Shown here piece by piece: positions 1 to 8,639 of a DNA stretch of 64,000 nucleotides. The position numbers were made by a program, and so were the translations under genes. Positions within the stretch are counted from its first letter, which is position 1; every line of letters starts with the position of its first letter. Under the pieces are notes generated by a model. That model was given only the letters and a program-made list of their open reading frames with translations, had not been told where the DNA came from and ran no database searches. Source of the DNA: CAILLO01 sp964579735 (GTDB lineage Bacteria > Bacillota > Clostridia > Saccharofermentanales > UBA5734); contig CAZOHH010000003.1 in assembly GCA_964579735.1 (NCBI GenBank), positions 10,887 to 74,886 of the forward strand. Reading direction: 5' to 3'.

Positions 1-1
1 G

Positions 2-550
2 CAGATCCTCGACGATGGGCGCCTCACGGACAGCCACGGACGCGTGGTCAGCTTCGAGAACGCCGTGATCGTCATGACATCGAATGCGGGAACAACGCTG
101 AAGGCGAACGGAATCGGCTTCGGCGCCACCGGGCACGTCGCCATGGAGAGCCGCGTGCAGACCGTCCTGAAGGACATGTTCCGCCCCGAGTTCCTCAACC
201 GCATCGACGAGACCATCGTCTTCCATGAACTCGAAAAGTCCGAGATCCGACGCATCGTCGACCTCATGCTGACCGAAGTGAAGCTGCATCTGGCGGAGAA
301 GGGTCTCGCTCTGGAGGTCACCGAACCTGCGAAGGACCTGCTCGCGGAAAAGGGCTATGACCCGAAGTACGGCGCACGGCCGCTGCGGAAGACCATCCAG
401 CGTCTGGTCGAGGACCCTCTGGCCGACATGCTGCTGACGGGAAAGTTCGTTGGATTCGGCATCGTCCGGGTTGGAACCGACGAATCGAACACGTCCCTCA
501 CCTTCGAGACCGTGCTCCAGTCTGGCAGTGGAACGGAATCCGTCGAATAG
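2..550 (+). CDS. clpC: ClpC-type AAA+ unfoldase, C-terminal part (truncated by window start)
   Basis: The reading frame enters from the left edge, so only the last 182 residues are visible. They cover the end of the second AAA+ module: the sensor-1 stretch VIVMTSNAG, the arginine-finger region FRPEFLNRID, and the D2 small domain with the sensor-2 motif YGARPLRK. ClpC/ClpB proteins unfold substrates by ATP hydrolysis; ClpC hands them to the ClpP protease in the cytoplasm. The short tail after the D2 domain resembles ClpC more than ClpB, but the N-domain and linker that would settle this lie outside the window. It converges on argJ, whose stop codon is only one base away. Confidence 0.88.
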   Translation, partial: QILDDGRLTDSHGRVVSFENAVIVMTSNAGTTLKANGIGFGATGHVAMESRVQTVLKDMFRPEFLNRIDETIVFHELEKSEIRRIVDLMLTEVKLHLAEKGLALEVTEPAKDLLAEKGYDPKYGARPLRKTIQRLVEDPLADMLLTGKFVGFGIVRVGTDESNTSLTFETVLQSGSGTESVE

Positions 551-551
551 T

Positions 552-1763
552 TCAGGACCGGTAGCTGCCGTTGATCTTCACGTAGTCGTAGGTGAAGTCG
601 CAGGTCCATATGCGGTCCGAGAAGGCTCCAGCTCCCAGACGGAGCGTTACGGTCACGGAACGCTCGGATAGGATGCGCTTGGCCTCCGATTCGTCGAAGG
701 GAAGAGCGGTGCCGGACGCGCAGACCTGCAACCCGCCAAGATGGATGTCGGTGGTCGCCGGGTCGAAGGATGCCCCGGAGTATCCTGCCGCCGTCAGGAT
801 CCGCCCCCAGTTGGCGTCTTCACCGAAGAACGCGGTCTTGACCAGAGGAGACTTCGCGACGGCCAGGACGACCTTGTAGGCGTCCTCCGGCGTTTCGGCC
901 CCTTCGCAGCGGACTTCGATGAGCTTCGTCGCGCCTTCCCCGTCCCGGGCGATCTCCCGCGCGAGGTGCGTGCATACCGCCTCCAGCGCCTCGAGGAACG
1001 CTTTGCCGTCTTCGCTGTCCAGGGTGTCGATGATGCGGTTTCCGGCAAGCCCGGAGGCCAGCGCGACGACCATATCGCATACGCTGGTGTCGCCGTCGAC
1101 GGAGACGCGGTTGAACGTCCGGCCCGTGACGGACCCGAGGGCTTCCGAAAGCAGGGCGGGGGAGACCAGGGCGTCCGTGGTGACCACGGAGATCATCGTG
1201 GCCATGTCGGGGTGGATCATGCCGGAGCCTTTGGCCATCCCGGCCAGCAGGACGGTCGCACCCCCGGCCTCGAAGGACACGCAGGCTTCCTTGGGAACGA
1301 GGTCGGTGGTCATGATGGCGGCTTCGGCGCGGTGTCCCGCCTCGGTGCCGGTCGCGAGCGAAGATGCCGCCGCACATATTCCGGCGGCGACCTTGCCCAT
1401 GTCCAGTACCATGCCGATCACGCCGGTCGAACCGGTCAAAACGGCTGCCGGCGGGAAGCCCAGCGCTTTCGCGACGAGGAATCCCATCTCTTCGGCATCC
1501 GAATCCCCCCGTGCGCCGACACAGGCGTTCGCATTCCCGCTGTTCACGACGACGGCTCGTGCGGAGGAGGAGGGGAGAAGCCGCTGGGTGCGCTGCAAGG
1601 AATGACCTTTCACGAGATTCCGCGTGAACACGCCACAGGCGGTCGCGGGAACGTCGCAGACGACGAGGGCGAGGTCGGGTCCACCGTTCTTCTTGAGTCC
1701 GCAGGCCACGCCCTGGGCACGGAATCCGGTCGGAGTGGCGATGCTTCCTTCTATGATCCTCAT
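552..1763 (-). CDS. argJ: Bifunctional glutamate N-acetyltransferase / amino-acid acetyltransferase ArgJ
   Basis: 403 residues. ArgJ transfers acetyl from N-acetylornithine to glutamate, closing the cyclic arginine pathway; bifunctional forms also use acetyl-CoA. Seen here: the SGNANA motif and the autocleavage site in MIHPDMATM, where Thr189 becomes the N-terminal nucleophile of the beta chain. The start is the ATG at 1761-1763, preceded by AGGAGGA on the minus strand. The open frame continues far upstream, but that extension has no family match and no ribosome site. No other arg gene is adjacent, so it stands alone and converges with clpC. Whether it is mono- or bifunctional cannot be read from sequence. 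Confidence 0.93.
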   Translation of the reverse strand: MRIIEGSIATPTGFRAQGVACGLKKNGGPDLALVVCDVPATACGVFTRNLVKGHSLQRTQRLLPSSSARAVVVNSGNANACVGARGDSDAEEMGFLVAKALGFPPAAVLTGSTGVIGMVLDMGKVAAGICAAASSLATGTEAGHRAEAAIMTTDLVPKEACVSFEAGGATVLLAGMAKGSGMIHPDMATMISVVTTDALVSPALLSEALGSVTGRTFNRVSVDGDTSVCDMVVALASGLAGNRIIDTLDSEDGKAFLEALEAVCTHLAREIARDGEGATKLIEVRCEGAETPEDAYKVVLAVAKSPLVKTAFFGEDANWGRILTAAGYSGASFDPATTDIHLGGLQVCASGTALPFDESEAKRILSERSVTVTLRLGAGAFSDRIWTCDFTYDYVKINGSYRS

Positions 1764-1839
1764 GGTTTCCTCCTCCTGACTTTCATTGAAGGTATCACCT
1801 GTTCCGACGATGCGCAAGGTGATTTCATGCGCCTCCGTG

Positions 1840-1855
1840 CGGTATAATGTCTTCG
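1840..1855 (+). promoter_or_regulatory. -10 promoter element for the DUF975 genes
   Basis: A perfect TATAAT lies at 1843-1848, 39 bases before the first DUF975 start codon. I see no good -35 hexamer at 16-18 bases, so this rests on the -10 box alone. Confidence 0.4.
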
Positions 1856-1887
1856 GAAGCCACCGCACCGCATGGGAGGAACACCGC

Positions 1888-2901
1888 ATGGAATGGACGA
1901 GAGCCGGACTGAAGACCAACGCGAAGCGTTTCCTGAAGACCCGATATGGGTATGCATTCCTCGTTCTGTTCATCAGCGTCGCCATCGTTTCGGCCGGAAG
2001 CTCCGTGATCAGCATCATCATGTCCTTCGGATCCTTCCTGACCCCCGCCTTCATGGACTTCCAGGCCGGAGACCCGGGTTCGATGCTGACCCCCGGATAC
2101 TTCGTCTTCATAGGTATCCTGACCCTCCTTTCCACGGTCCTGGCGTATGCTTTCCTGCTCCTCGTCGGCGGCCCGATCGAGATCGGCACACGCCGCTGGT
2201 TCAACCGCACACGGGAGGGCGGCGTGGCATCCCGCATCGGCATCCTCTTCTCCCTGTTCCGCAAGGGATCCTACCGCGGCGCCACCGGCGGCTACGCGTG
2301 GATGATGCTCTGGTCGTTGATCTGGTCGGTGCCCTATGTGATCTTCGTCGTTCCGGCCGCTCTGATCGGCTATGTCGTCACCTGGGACTCCTGGATGTCC
2401 TTCCTCTCCGCCATGGCGTCCCGCTCGGGAGCGGAGGTCGACCTTGCAGGCTTGGACTTCGCCTCGACTTTCGGCATCCAGCTTCCTGATACCTCGATTC
2501 TTCTTGGGCTTTTCGCCGTTCTTTCCGTTCTCTCCCTTCTTGCCGCGATTCCGATGATCGCCAAGACCATATCCTATTCCATGGCTCCCTGGATCCTCGC
2601 CGACAACCCGCGCATCGGCGCTCGGCGCGCCCTCAGGCTCAGCATGGCCATGACCCGGGGACAGAAACTCGATATCTTCGTCCTCTACCTGTCCTTCACC
2701 GGCTGGGTCCTTCTCGCGGTCCTGCCTGCGTTCTGCTGCATCCCGCTGGGCCCCATGTTCCTGAATCCCTATCTCTATGCGACGCAGGCGGAACTCTATG
2801 CATTCCTGAAGCACGGTTCGGTCGTACGAGGCGAGTGCTCGATGGAGGAGCTCGGATATCTGAAGGCGGCGATATCGGACGAGACGAGTCCACCGGTCTG
2901 A
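1888..2901 (+). CDS. DUF975 family integral membrane protein (copy 1)
   Basis: 337 residues with about six hydrophobic segments. The family signature is near the C-terminus: PWILADNP, then a polar helix, then KLDIFVLYLSFTGW. DUF975 proteins are Bacillota membrane proteins of unknown function. The ATG at 1888 was chosen because GGAGGA lies seven bases upstream and because its first residues (MEWTRAGLKTNAKRFLKTRY) match the start of the second copy. It is followed after 50 bases by a paralogue and is likely cotranscribed with it. Confidence 0.75.
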   Translation: MEWTRAGLKTNAKRFLKTRYGYAFLVLFISVAIVSAGSSVISIIMSFGSFLTPAFMDFQAGDPGSMLTPGYFVFIGILTLLSTVLAYAFLLLVGGPIEIGTRRWFNRTREGGVASRIGILFSLFRKGSYRGATGGYAWMMLWSLIWSVPYVIFVVPAALIGYVVTWDSWMSFLSAMASRSGAEVDLAGLDFASTFGIQLPDTSILLGLFAVLSVLSLLAAIPMIAKTISYSMAPWILADNPRIGARRALRLSMAMTRGQKLDIFVLYLSFTGWVLLAVLPAFCCIPLGPMFLNPYLYATQAELYAFLKHGSVVRGECSMEELGYLKAAISDETSPPV

Positions 2902-2951
2902 CCCCATCGCGGATCGATGAACTGCAATACGCATCAATGGAGGAGATCGCC

Positions 2952-3854
2952 ATGGAATGGAATAGATCCGAACTGAAGACCCGTGCAAAGGAATTCCTGA
3001 AGACGCGGTATTGGTATGCGCTGCTGGTCACCATCATCGGCGGACTTCTCGGGGGTGGTTCCAGCTTCTCGACCTCCTTCCGGAACAACACCGATTCCGA
3101 ATCCATGAAGGAGTTCTTTGAAACCCTCGATCCGACGGTTCTTCTTCTGTTCACAGGAGCGGCCGCCTTCCTTGCGCTTCTTTCGGTTCTCTTCAACATC
3201 TTCGTCGGTGTTCCGGTTGGCATCGGCATGATGCGTTGGTTCTCCCGTACGCGGGAAGGTGGGGACCCTTCGAAGATCGGACTGCTGTTCAGCCTGTTCA
3301 AGAAGGAATCCTACCTGCCTTCCATCGGCGCTTCCCTCTGGATGCAGCTGTGGCTGTTCCTGTGGTCGTTGCCTTCCATCGCGCTTCTGGCTGTCGGCAC
3401 GACCCTCATCGCTCTTCCCGGGGTATTCACCGGCGCCGTCGCGGTTGCGGGTGTCGCCTTCCTCGCCCCCGGTATCGTCTGCTTGGTGCTCGGACTCGCG
3501 GCACTTTTCCTTCCTATCGTGAAAGGATACGCCTACCGCATGAATCCATGGATCCTCGCCGATAACCCGCGGATCGGCTACCAGAGAGCCCTGAAGCTCA
3601 GCATCGCCATGACGGACCACCAGAAGCTCGATATGTTCGTCCTCGACCTCTCCTTCATCGGGTGGTTCCTGCTGGGGTTCCTGCTTTGCTGCGTCGGCGT
3701 GCTCGGCGTCCCGCCATATGTCAATGCTACCTTCAGCGAGCTGTACCATCTCCTGAAGCAAGACAGCATCCAGCGCGGTGAGAGCACCATGGAGGAGTTC
3801 GGCTATTCGCTCATAACCGAAACGCCGGCATTCACGGGAGATGCGACGGCATGA
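2952..3854 (+). CDS. DUF975 family integral membrane protein (copy 2)
   Basis: 300 residues, a paralogue of the gene just upstream. The N-termini (MEWNRSELKTRAKEFLKTRY here), the FSRTREGG loop, PWILADNPRIGYQRAL and DMFVLDLSFIGW all correspond, so the pair looks like a tandem duplication that has diverged mainly in the transmembrane parts. Copy 2 is shorter in the middle. Start ATG 2952 follows GGAGGAG. Its last four bases overlap the next gene (ATGA), suggesting translational coupling to the FAD-dependent dehydrogenase. Function unknown. Confidence 0.75.
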   Translation: MEWNRSELKTRAKEFLKTRYWYALLVTIIGGLLGGGSSFSTSFRNNTDSESMKEFFETLDPTVLLLFTGAAAFLALLSVLFNIFVGVPVGIGMMRWFSRTREGGDPSKIGLLFSLFKKESYLPSIGASLWMQLWLFLWSLPSIALLAVGTTLIALPGVFTGAVAVAGVAFLAPGIVCLVLGLAALFLPIVKGYAYRMNPWILADNPRIGYQRALKLSIAMTDHQKLDMFVLDLSFIGWFLLGFLLCCVGVLGVPPYVNATFSELYHLLKQDSIQRGESTMEEFGYSLITETPAFTGDATA

Positions 3855-5251
3855 CGCCGCATGTCAGGGAATACGACGTCGCGATCATCGGGGCTGGAAT
3901 CGCAGGAATCTTCGCGGCCTATGAGCTGACGAAGGGGAATCCCGGTCTCAAGGTCGCCCTGATCGAGCAGGGCGGCAAGATCGATAAACGGGCCTGCCCC
4001 ATCATCGACAAGCGCTCCGATTCCTGCATCGACTGCAAGACCTGCGCCATCATGCGCGGCTTCGGAGGCGCCGGAGCCTTCTCGGATGGCAAATTCAACT
4101 TCACGACGCAGTTCGGCGGCTGGCTGGGCGATTACATCAGCTCCGACGAGGTGATGGGTCTCATCGAATACGTCGACTCCGTCAACCAGACCTTCGGTGC
4201 GACGGAGATCGCCTTCTCCACCTTCACCGAGGAGGCGGACCGCATCCGCCGCCTGGCGCTGGGTTGCGACCTTCACCTCCTCGACGCCCGCTGCAAGCAC
4301 CTCGGCACAGAGAAGAACCGCGAGATCCTCGCCCTTCAGTACAAATGGCTCGACGAACGGTTGGACCTGATGTGCGGAACCCAGGTCCACGCAATCCACA
4401 AGAAGATCGATGGTTCGGGATATGATCTCGAGACGGGGAAAGGTCACATCGGCTGCCGGTACCTCGTCGCCGCGCCCGGGCGTTCTGGCGCCGAGTGGTT
4501 CACCGGGCAGTGCCGAAGCCTCGGACTCGACCTGATCAACAATCAGGTCGACCTGGGAGTGCGCGTCGAGCTCCCGGCAGCCGTCTTCAAGTCCGTCACG
4601 GATGCCGTATACGAGGCGAAGCTCCTGTACCGCACCAAGCAGTACAAGGACGTCGTCCGTACGTTCTGCATGAACCCGTATGGATACGTCGTCACGGAGA
4701 ACACCGACGGCATCATCACGGTCAATGGGCACAGCTACACCGACCCGGCGTTACGGAGCGAGAACACGAACTTCGCGCTTCTCGTCAGCAACCGTTTCAC
4801 TTCTCCCTTCCGGGAGCCCTACCAGTACGGAAAACGGATCGCATCCCTCTCGAACATGCTCGGTGGCGGGGTGCTTCTTCAGCGCTTCGGCGATCTTGTC
4901 AGCGGCAACCGCACCAATGCCCACCGAATGGAGCAGAGCTTCGTACGGCCCACGCTGGATGCGACACCAGGGGATTTGAGCCTTGTCCTGCCGAAACGAC
5001 ATCTGGACAACATCATCGAGATGATCTATGCGCTCGACCGGTTCGCCCCGGGCACCGCAAACCACGACACCCTCCTCTACGGCGTCGAGGTCAAGTTCTA
5101 CAGCTCTCGCCTGAACCTTACGAATGATCTGGAGACGCAGCTTTCGGGTTTCTATGCGGCCGGAGACGGTGCAGGCATCACCCGTGGACTCTCCCAGGCC
5201 GGAGCCAGCGGGGTCCTTGCGGCCCGAAGCATCCTGAAGCGGTTGAACTGA
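3851..5251 (+). CDS. FAD-dependent dehydrogenase (COG2509-type)
   Basis: 466 residues. The N-terminus has a dinucleotide-binding fold with GAGIAG, preceded by a beta strand (VAIIGAG) and followed by an acidic end at the second strand (ALIEQGG). A cysteine-rich loop, CIDCKTCAIMRGFGGAG, follows at about residues 58-75, then FSDGKFN. The C-terminus carries the FAD-contacting AAGDGAGITRG segment. This matches the family annotated as uncharacterised FAD-dependent dehydrogenases in Bacillota; substrate unknown. It overlaps the upstream DUF975 gene by four bases and is followed one base later by the SRAP gene, so it probably belongs to one transcript reaching to 7500. Confidence 0.8.
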   Translation: MTPHVREYDVAIIGAGIAGIFAAYELTKGNPGLKVALIEQGGKIDKRACPIIDKRSDSCIDCKTCAIMRGFGGAGAFSDGKFNFTTQFGGWLGDYISSDEVMGLIEYVDSVNQTFGATEIAFSTFTEEADRIRRLALGCDLHLLDARCKHLGTEKNREILALQYKWLDERLDLMCGTQVHAIHKKIDGSGYDLETGKGHIGCRYLVAAPGRSGAEWFTGQCRSLGLDLINNQVDLGVRVELPAAVFKSVTDAVYEAKLLYRTKQYKDVVRTFCMNPYGYVVTENTDGIITVNGHSYTDPALRSENTNFALLVSNRFTSPFREPYQYGKRIASLSNMLGGGVLLQRFGDLVSGNRTNAHRMEQSFVRPTLDATPGDLSLVLPKRHLDNIIEMIYALDRFAPGTANHDTLLYGVEVKFYSSRLNLTNDLETQLSGFYAAGDGAGITRGLSQAGASGVLAARSILKRLN

Positions 5252-5252
5252 C

Positions 5253-5855
5253 ATGTGCGCGACCTTCCGGATCGATTTCGAGGAGGACGCGGATACCCTG
5301 CGGGAAATCGCCCGCCGGATCGAGGAGAAATACGGGGTCGACCGAATGGCCGAACTCGCAAGGACCGATCTGTTCCCCCGCTCGGAAGCGCCCATCGTCT
5401 CGAAGGACGGCATCGGAATGCTTCAATGGGGGTTTCCACTGCCCGGGAACTCCTCGTCCCGTGTCGTGTTCAACGCGCGCAGCGAGACGATCCTCGAGAA
5501 GCCGATGTTCCGAGCCAGTGCCTCACGCCGTTGCGCCGTGCCGGCCACGTCCTTCTATGAGTGGGACCACCGAAGCGGGAAAGCGCTGCGGATGCGGATT
5601 CGGTTGGAATCCGACCCGTTCTTCTACATGGCCTGTCTCTGGAACCGATTCCGCAAGGAGGACGGCACGACATTGAACGCCTTCGTCCTGCTGACGACGA
5701 CGCCGAATGGATTGATTTCGCCATTCCACGACCGCATGCCCTGCATACTCGCCCCGGAAGACCTCCAGGCATGGATCGGAGATACGGTGGAACCTGCGGA
5801 GGCCCTCGGCCGTCTGGGGCCTTTCCAGGGCGCGTTGCGGCTCGAGGCGGCTTGA
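5253..5855 (+). CDS. SOS response-associated peptidase / HMCES-like DNA-protein crosslinker (SRAP)
   Basis: 200 residues. SRAP proteins (E. coli YedK, human HMCES) form a thiazolidine crosslink with abasic sites in single-stranded DNA through the amino-terminal cysteine. All key residues are visible: Cys2 directly after the initiator Met, Asn74 in FNARSET, Glu103 in SFYEW and His159 in FHDRMP, close to the YedK positions C2, N75, E105 and H160. The start is fixed by the need for Cys2 and sits one base after the previous stop. It sits between an FAD enzyme and an asparaginase, which does not suggest a dedicated repair operon. Confidence 0.93.
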   Translation: MCATFRIDFEEDADTLREIARRIEEKYGVDRMAELARTDLFPRSEAPIVSKDGIGMLQWGFPLPGNSSSRVVFNARSETILEKPMFRASASRRCAVPATSFYEWDHRSGKALRMRIRLESDPFFYMACLWNRFRKEDGTTLNAFVLLTTTPNGLISPFHDRMPCILAPEDLQAWIGDTVEPAEALGRLGPFQGALRLEAA

Positions 5856-6883
5856 TGCGCGGCAAGCGGATCCTCATCCTCGGCACCGGCGGCACCATCG
5901 CCTCCGCGGAGTCGACCCATGGCCTGCATCCTGCCTATCGCGCCGCCGAACTGCTCGCACGGATTCCCGAAGCGAGCGACGTGCCTGGGGTCGATGGAAT
6001 CGACACCCGCGACGTGTTCCTGCTCGACAGCGCCAATATCCAGCCCGAGGAGTGGCGTGAGATCGCCCGTGCCATCGAGGTCGCATTGGGTGAATACGAT
6101 GGCATCGTCATCACGCACGGCACGGACACCATGGCCTATACCGCGGCGATGCTGTCCTACATGCTCCGCGATCTCGACCGACCCGTCGTCCTTACAGGTT
6201 CGCAGATGCCTCTTGGGGAGCCATTCACGGATGCGCGCATCAACCTTCTGTCCGCCATCTCCGTCGCCGCCACGGCTCCTCGAGGCGTGTTCCTCGCATT
6301 CAATCGACGGGTGATCCACGGCTGCCGGGCCGTCAAGGTCCGCACGACCGGCGTCGACGCCTTCGAGAGCGTGAATTTCCCCTTGGCAGGTCACGTTGGG
6401 GATCGCGGTGCCGTGATGCATTATGAATGGCCGCTTCCACAAGGGCCTTTCCACCTGGACGACCGGTTCTGCCCCGATGTGTTTCTTTTGAAGCTGATTC
6501 CCGGCACGCGACCGGAACTCTTCAAGGAACTGGTACGTCTGGGATACCGCGGACTCGTCGTCGAGGCCTTCGGCATCGGCGGACTCCACTTCATCCGGAG
6601 GAATCTGGCGAAGGCGGTCGAAGAAGCCGTCGCGGAAGGCATGTCCGTCGTCGTGACGAGCCAGTGCCTCTACGAACGCACGGATCTCAGCATCTACGAG
6701 GTCGGACGCAGGATTCTCGACCGTGGCATCATCCCGGCGTTCGACATGACCACTGAAGCAGCCGTGACCAAGCTCATGTGGGTTCTGGGACGGACGACCG
6801 ATCCCGATGAAGTCCGCCTGCAGATGCACCGCGATTTCTGCGGGGAAGTCTGCCTGACCGAAGACGAGGAGGCTGGATCTTGA
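5855..6883 (+). CDS. ansA: Type I (cytoplasmic-type) L-asparaginase
   Basis: 342 residues. Hydrolyses L-asparagine to aspartate and ammonia. Two catalytic signatures are present: GTGGTIAS near the N-terminus with nucleophile Thr14, and HGTDTMAYTA at residues 88-97 with the Thr-Asp pair. GSQMPLGEPFTDARIN is also typical. No signal peptide, consistent with the cytoplasmic class. The ATG overlaps the SRAP stop codon by one base (TGATG). The next gene starts inside its stop (TTGA). A longer open frame upstream is a shadow of the SRAP gene. Confidence 0.92.
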   Translation: MRGKRILILGTGGTIASAESTHGLHPAYRAAELLARIPEASDVPGVDGIDTRDVFLLDSANIQPEEWREIARAIEVALGEYDGIVITHGTDTMAYTAAMLSYMLRDLDRPVVLTGSQMPLGEPFTDARINLLSAISVAATAPRGVFLAFNRRVIHGCRAVKVRTTGVDAFESVNFPLAGHVGDRGAVMHYEWPLPQGPFHLDDRFCPDVFLLKLIPGTRPELFKELVRLGYRGLVVEAFGIGGLHFIRRNLAKAVEEAVAEGMSVVVTSQCLYERTDLSIYEVGRRILDRGIIPAFDMTTEAAVTKLMWVLGRTTDPDEVRLQMHRDFCGEVCLTEDEEAGS

Positions 6884-7500
6884 AGTCCTATGAAATCCAA
6901 TGCATTTCGCAGCCTGACGAGGTCATGGAGATTCCTCGCATCCTCATCGAGGAGGCACCATGGGGAGGCACCTATCGTCCACGCTGCGAAGCCGCCGTCG
7001 GCTGGCTTCCCGATGGGCTCGAGGTCCTGCTGGCCTGCTGGGAAGTGAATCCGAGAACGACCGAAAGCGAGCCCAACTCGGACGTGTACAAGGACAGCTG
7101 CCTCGAATTCTTCCTGACCCCGTATCCAGATACATCGAACGCTTATCTGAACTTCGAATTCAATTCACGAGGAACGCTCCTTCTGGGGTTCGATGGTCCG
7201 GACGGCGAGCGCATCCGCCTACCTGAAGCCGATGGGTCCCTCTTCGAAATCCGACCCGTGACGTTGGAAGGAGGGAAGGCATGGGGCATCCGCTTCCATA
7301 TTCCGTTCACCTTCCTGCAGACCCTTTTCGGCGTCCCCGGCATGAAGCCAGGACATGTCTTCCGGGGAAACTTCCAGAAATGCGGGGACCTATGCGACAT
7401 CGAGCATTATCTCTGCTGGAATCCCATCCATGCGGCGCAACCCGATTTCCACCGTCGCGCGTGCTTCGGGGCTCTCCGCATAGGGCACCTTCTGATATAA
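6880..7500 (+). CDS. CBM9-like carbohydrate-binding-fold protein, no signal peptide
   Basis: 206 residues. Resembles the family-9 carbohydrate-binding fold: APWGG near the N-terminus, a central DSCLEFFLTP stretch with YLNFEFNSRG, and a final aromatic-rich segment with NFQKCGD and HYLCWNPI. CBM9 modules usually sit on secreted xylanases, but this protein has neither a signal peptide nor a catalytic domain. I chose the TTG at 6880 because GAGGAGG lies seven bases upstream and the frame fits; it overlaps the asparaginase stop as TTGA. The nearby ATG at 6890 is in another frame. Ligand and role unknown. Confidence 0.65.
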   Translation: MKSYEIQCISQPDEVMEIPRILIEEAPWGGTYRPRCEAAVGWLPDGLEVLLACWEVNPRTTESEPNSDVYKDSCLEFFLTPYPDTSNAYLNFEFNSRGTLLLGFDGPDGERIRLPEADGSLFEIRPVTLEGGKAWGIRFHIPFTFLQTLFGVPGMKPGHVFRGNFQKCGDLCDIEHYLCWNPIHAAQPDFHRRACFGALRIGHLLI

Positions 7501-7501
7501 T
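7493..7501 (+). promoter_or_regulatory. Extended -10 promoter of the SPFH gene
   Basis: TGATATAAT combines the TGn extension with a perfect -10 hexamer, 51 bases before the SPFH start. It overlaps the stop codon of the CBM9-like gene. No clear -35 is visible, which is common for extended -10 promoters. Confidence 0.55.
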
Positions 7502-7551
7502 CCAGATAGTCTCGTCGACCGGATTCGTCCGGCAGAATGGAGGAGAAACTC

Positions 7552-8619
7552 ATGGGTATCATGGATTTCATCAAGTCCCAGTTCATCGAGGTCATCGAGT
7601 GGACGGAGACGTCCGCGGACACGATGGTCTACCGCTTCCCGGTCCAGGGGAAGGAAATCAAGATGGGGGCTCAGCTCACCGTGCGGGAGTCCCAGTCCGC
7701 CATTTTCGTCAACGAAGGCACGATCGCCGATGTGTACGGGCCGGGACGCTATGAGCTGACCACACAGAACATGCCCATCCTGACCAAGCTGAAATCCTGG
7801 AAGTATGGCTTCAATTCTCCCTTCAAGGCCGAAGTCTACTTCGTGAACATGCGGCAGTACACCGACCGGAAGTGGGGCACCACGAATCCCGTCATGATGC
7901 GCGACAAGGAGTTCGGACCCCTTCGGCTCCGCGCCTTCGGCATCTACTCCTTCAAGGTCGAAAAGCCCGAGATCTTCCTGAAGGAGGTCTTCGGGACTTC
8001 GGCCGAATTCACGGTAGATGCGATCGAAGGCCAGATCAAGCGCTCGATCGTCTCCGGGCTGAGCGACATTCTCGGCGAGGCGAATATCCCCGCACTCGAC
8101 CTGGCCTCCCGGTACGACGAGCTGAGTGCACTTGCCAAGGACCGCATGCAGACCCGCGTGTCCGGCTTCGGCCTCGTTCTTTCCTCGTTCTTCATCGAGA
8201 ACATCTCTCTCCCAGAAGAGGTGGAGAAGGTCCTCGACAAGCGCACCTCCATGGGTGTCATAGGCGACCTGGGCAAGTTTGCCCAGTACCAGTCCGCCGA
8301 AGCCATCCGCGAGGCGGCCAACAATCCGAATGGAGGCGTCGCGGGGGCTGGCGTCGGGCTCGGCGCCGGTGTCGCCCTCGGCCAGATGATGGGCCAGTCC
8401 TTGAACGCAGCCGCGGCCGCCTCTGCGCAACCCGCACCCGCCGTCCCCGTTCCCGCTGCCGTAGCACCGTCCACCCAATGCCCGTCCTGTGGAAAGCCTG
8501 TCGTCGGGTCCCCGAAGTTCTGCCCCGAGTGCGGTGGAAAGCTGGAGCGCAAGTGCGTAGCCTGCGGTGCGGATCTCGGCGGAGCGAAGTTCTGCCCCGA
8601 ATGCGGTGCCAAGGCCTAA
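7552..8619 (+). CDS. SPFH/band-7 domain protein with C-terminal zinc ribbons
   Basis: 355 residues. Residues about 1-245 form an SPFH domain (membrane-scaffold superfamily; this subgroup is often called virion-core-like, related to Bacillus YdjI). A Gly/Ala-rich linker follows, then a double zinc ribbon: CPSCGKP, FCPECGG, CVACGAD and FCPECGA. No N-terminal membrane helix is apparent, so any membrane association is probably peripheral. The ATG at 7552 was chosen over the ATG at 7537 because GGAGGAG sits between them at proper distance. It is followed by a second zinc-ribbon protein with a membrane anchor, likely a functional pair. Confidence 0.82.
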   Translation: MGIMDFIKSQFIEVIEWTETSADTMVYRFPVQGKEIKMGAQLTVRESQSAIFVNEGTIADVYGPGRYELTTQNMPILTKLKSWKYGFNSPFKAEVYFVNMRQYTDRKWGTTNPVMMRDKEFGPLRLRAFGIYSFKVEKPEIFLKEVFGTSAEFTVDAIEGQIKRSIVSGLSDILGEANIPALDLASRYDELSALAKDRMQTRVSGFGLVLSSFFIENISLPEEVEKVLDKRTSMGVIGDLGKFAQYQSAEAIREAANNPNGGVAGAGVGLGAGVALGQMMGQSLNAAAAASAQPAPAVPVPAAVAPSTQCPSCGKPVVGSPKFCPECGGKLERKCVACGADLGGAKFCPECGAKA

Positions 8620-8639
8620 AGGAAAGGGGATTGGTTCCC

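Noticed and set aside
1764..2264. N-terminal extension of the argJ reading frame
   Set aside because: The frame is open upstream, but it runs antisense through a DUF975 gene, has no ArgJ homology and no ribosome site; AGGAGGA precedes the ATG at 1761-1763.
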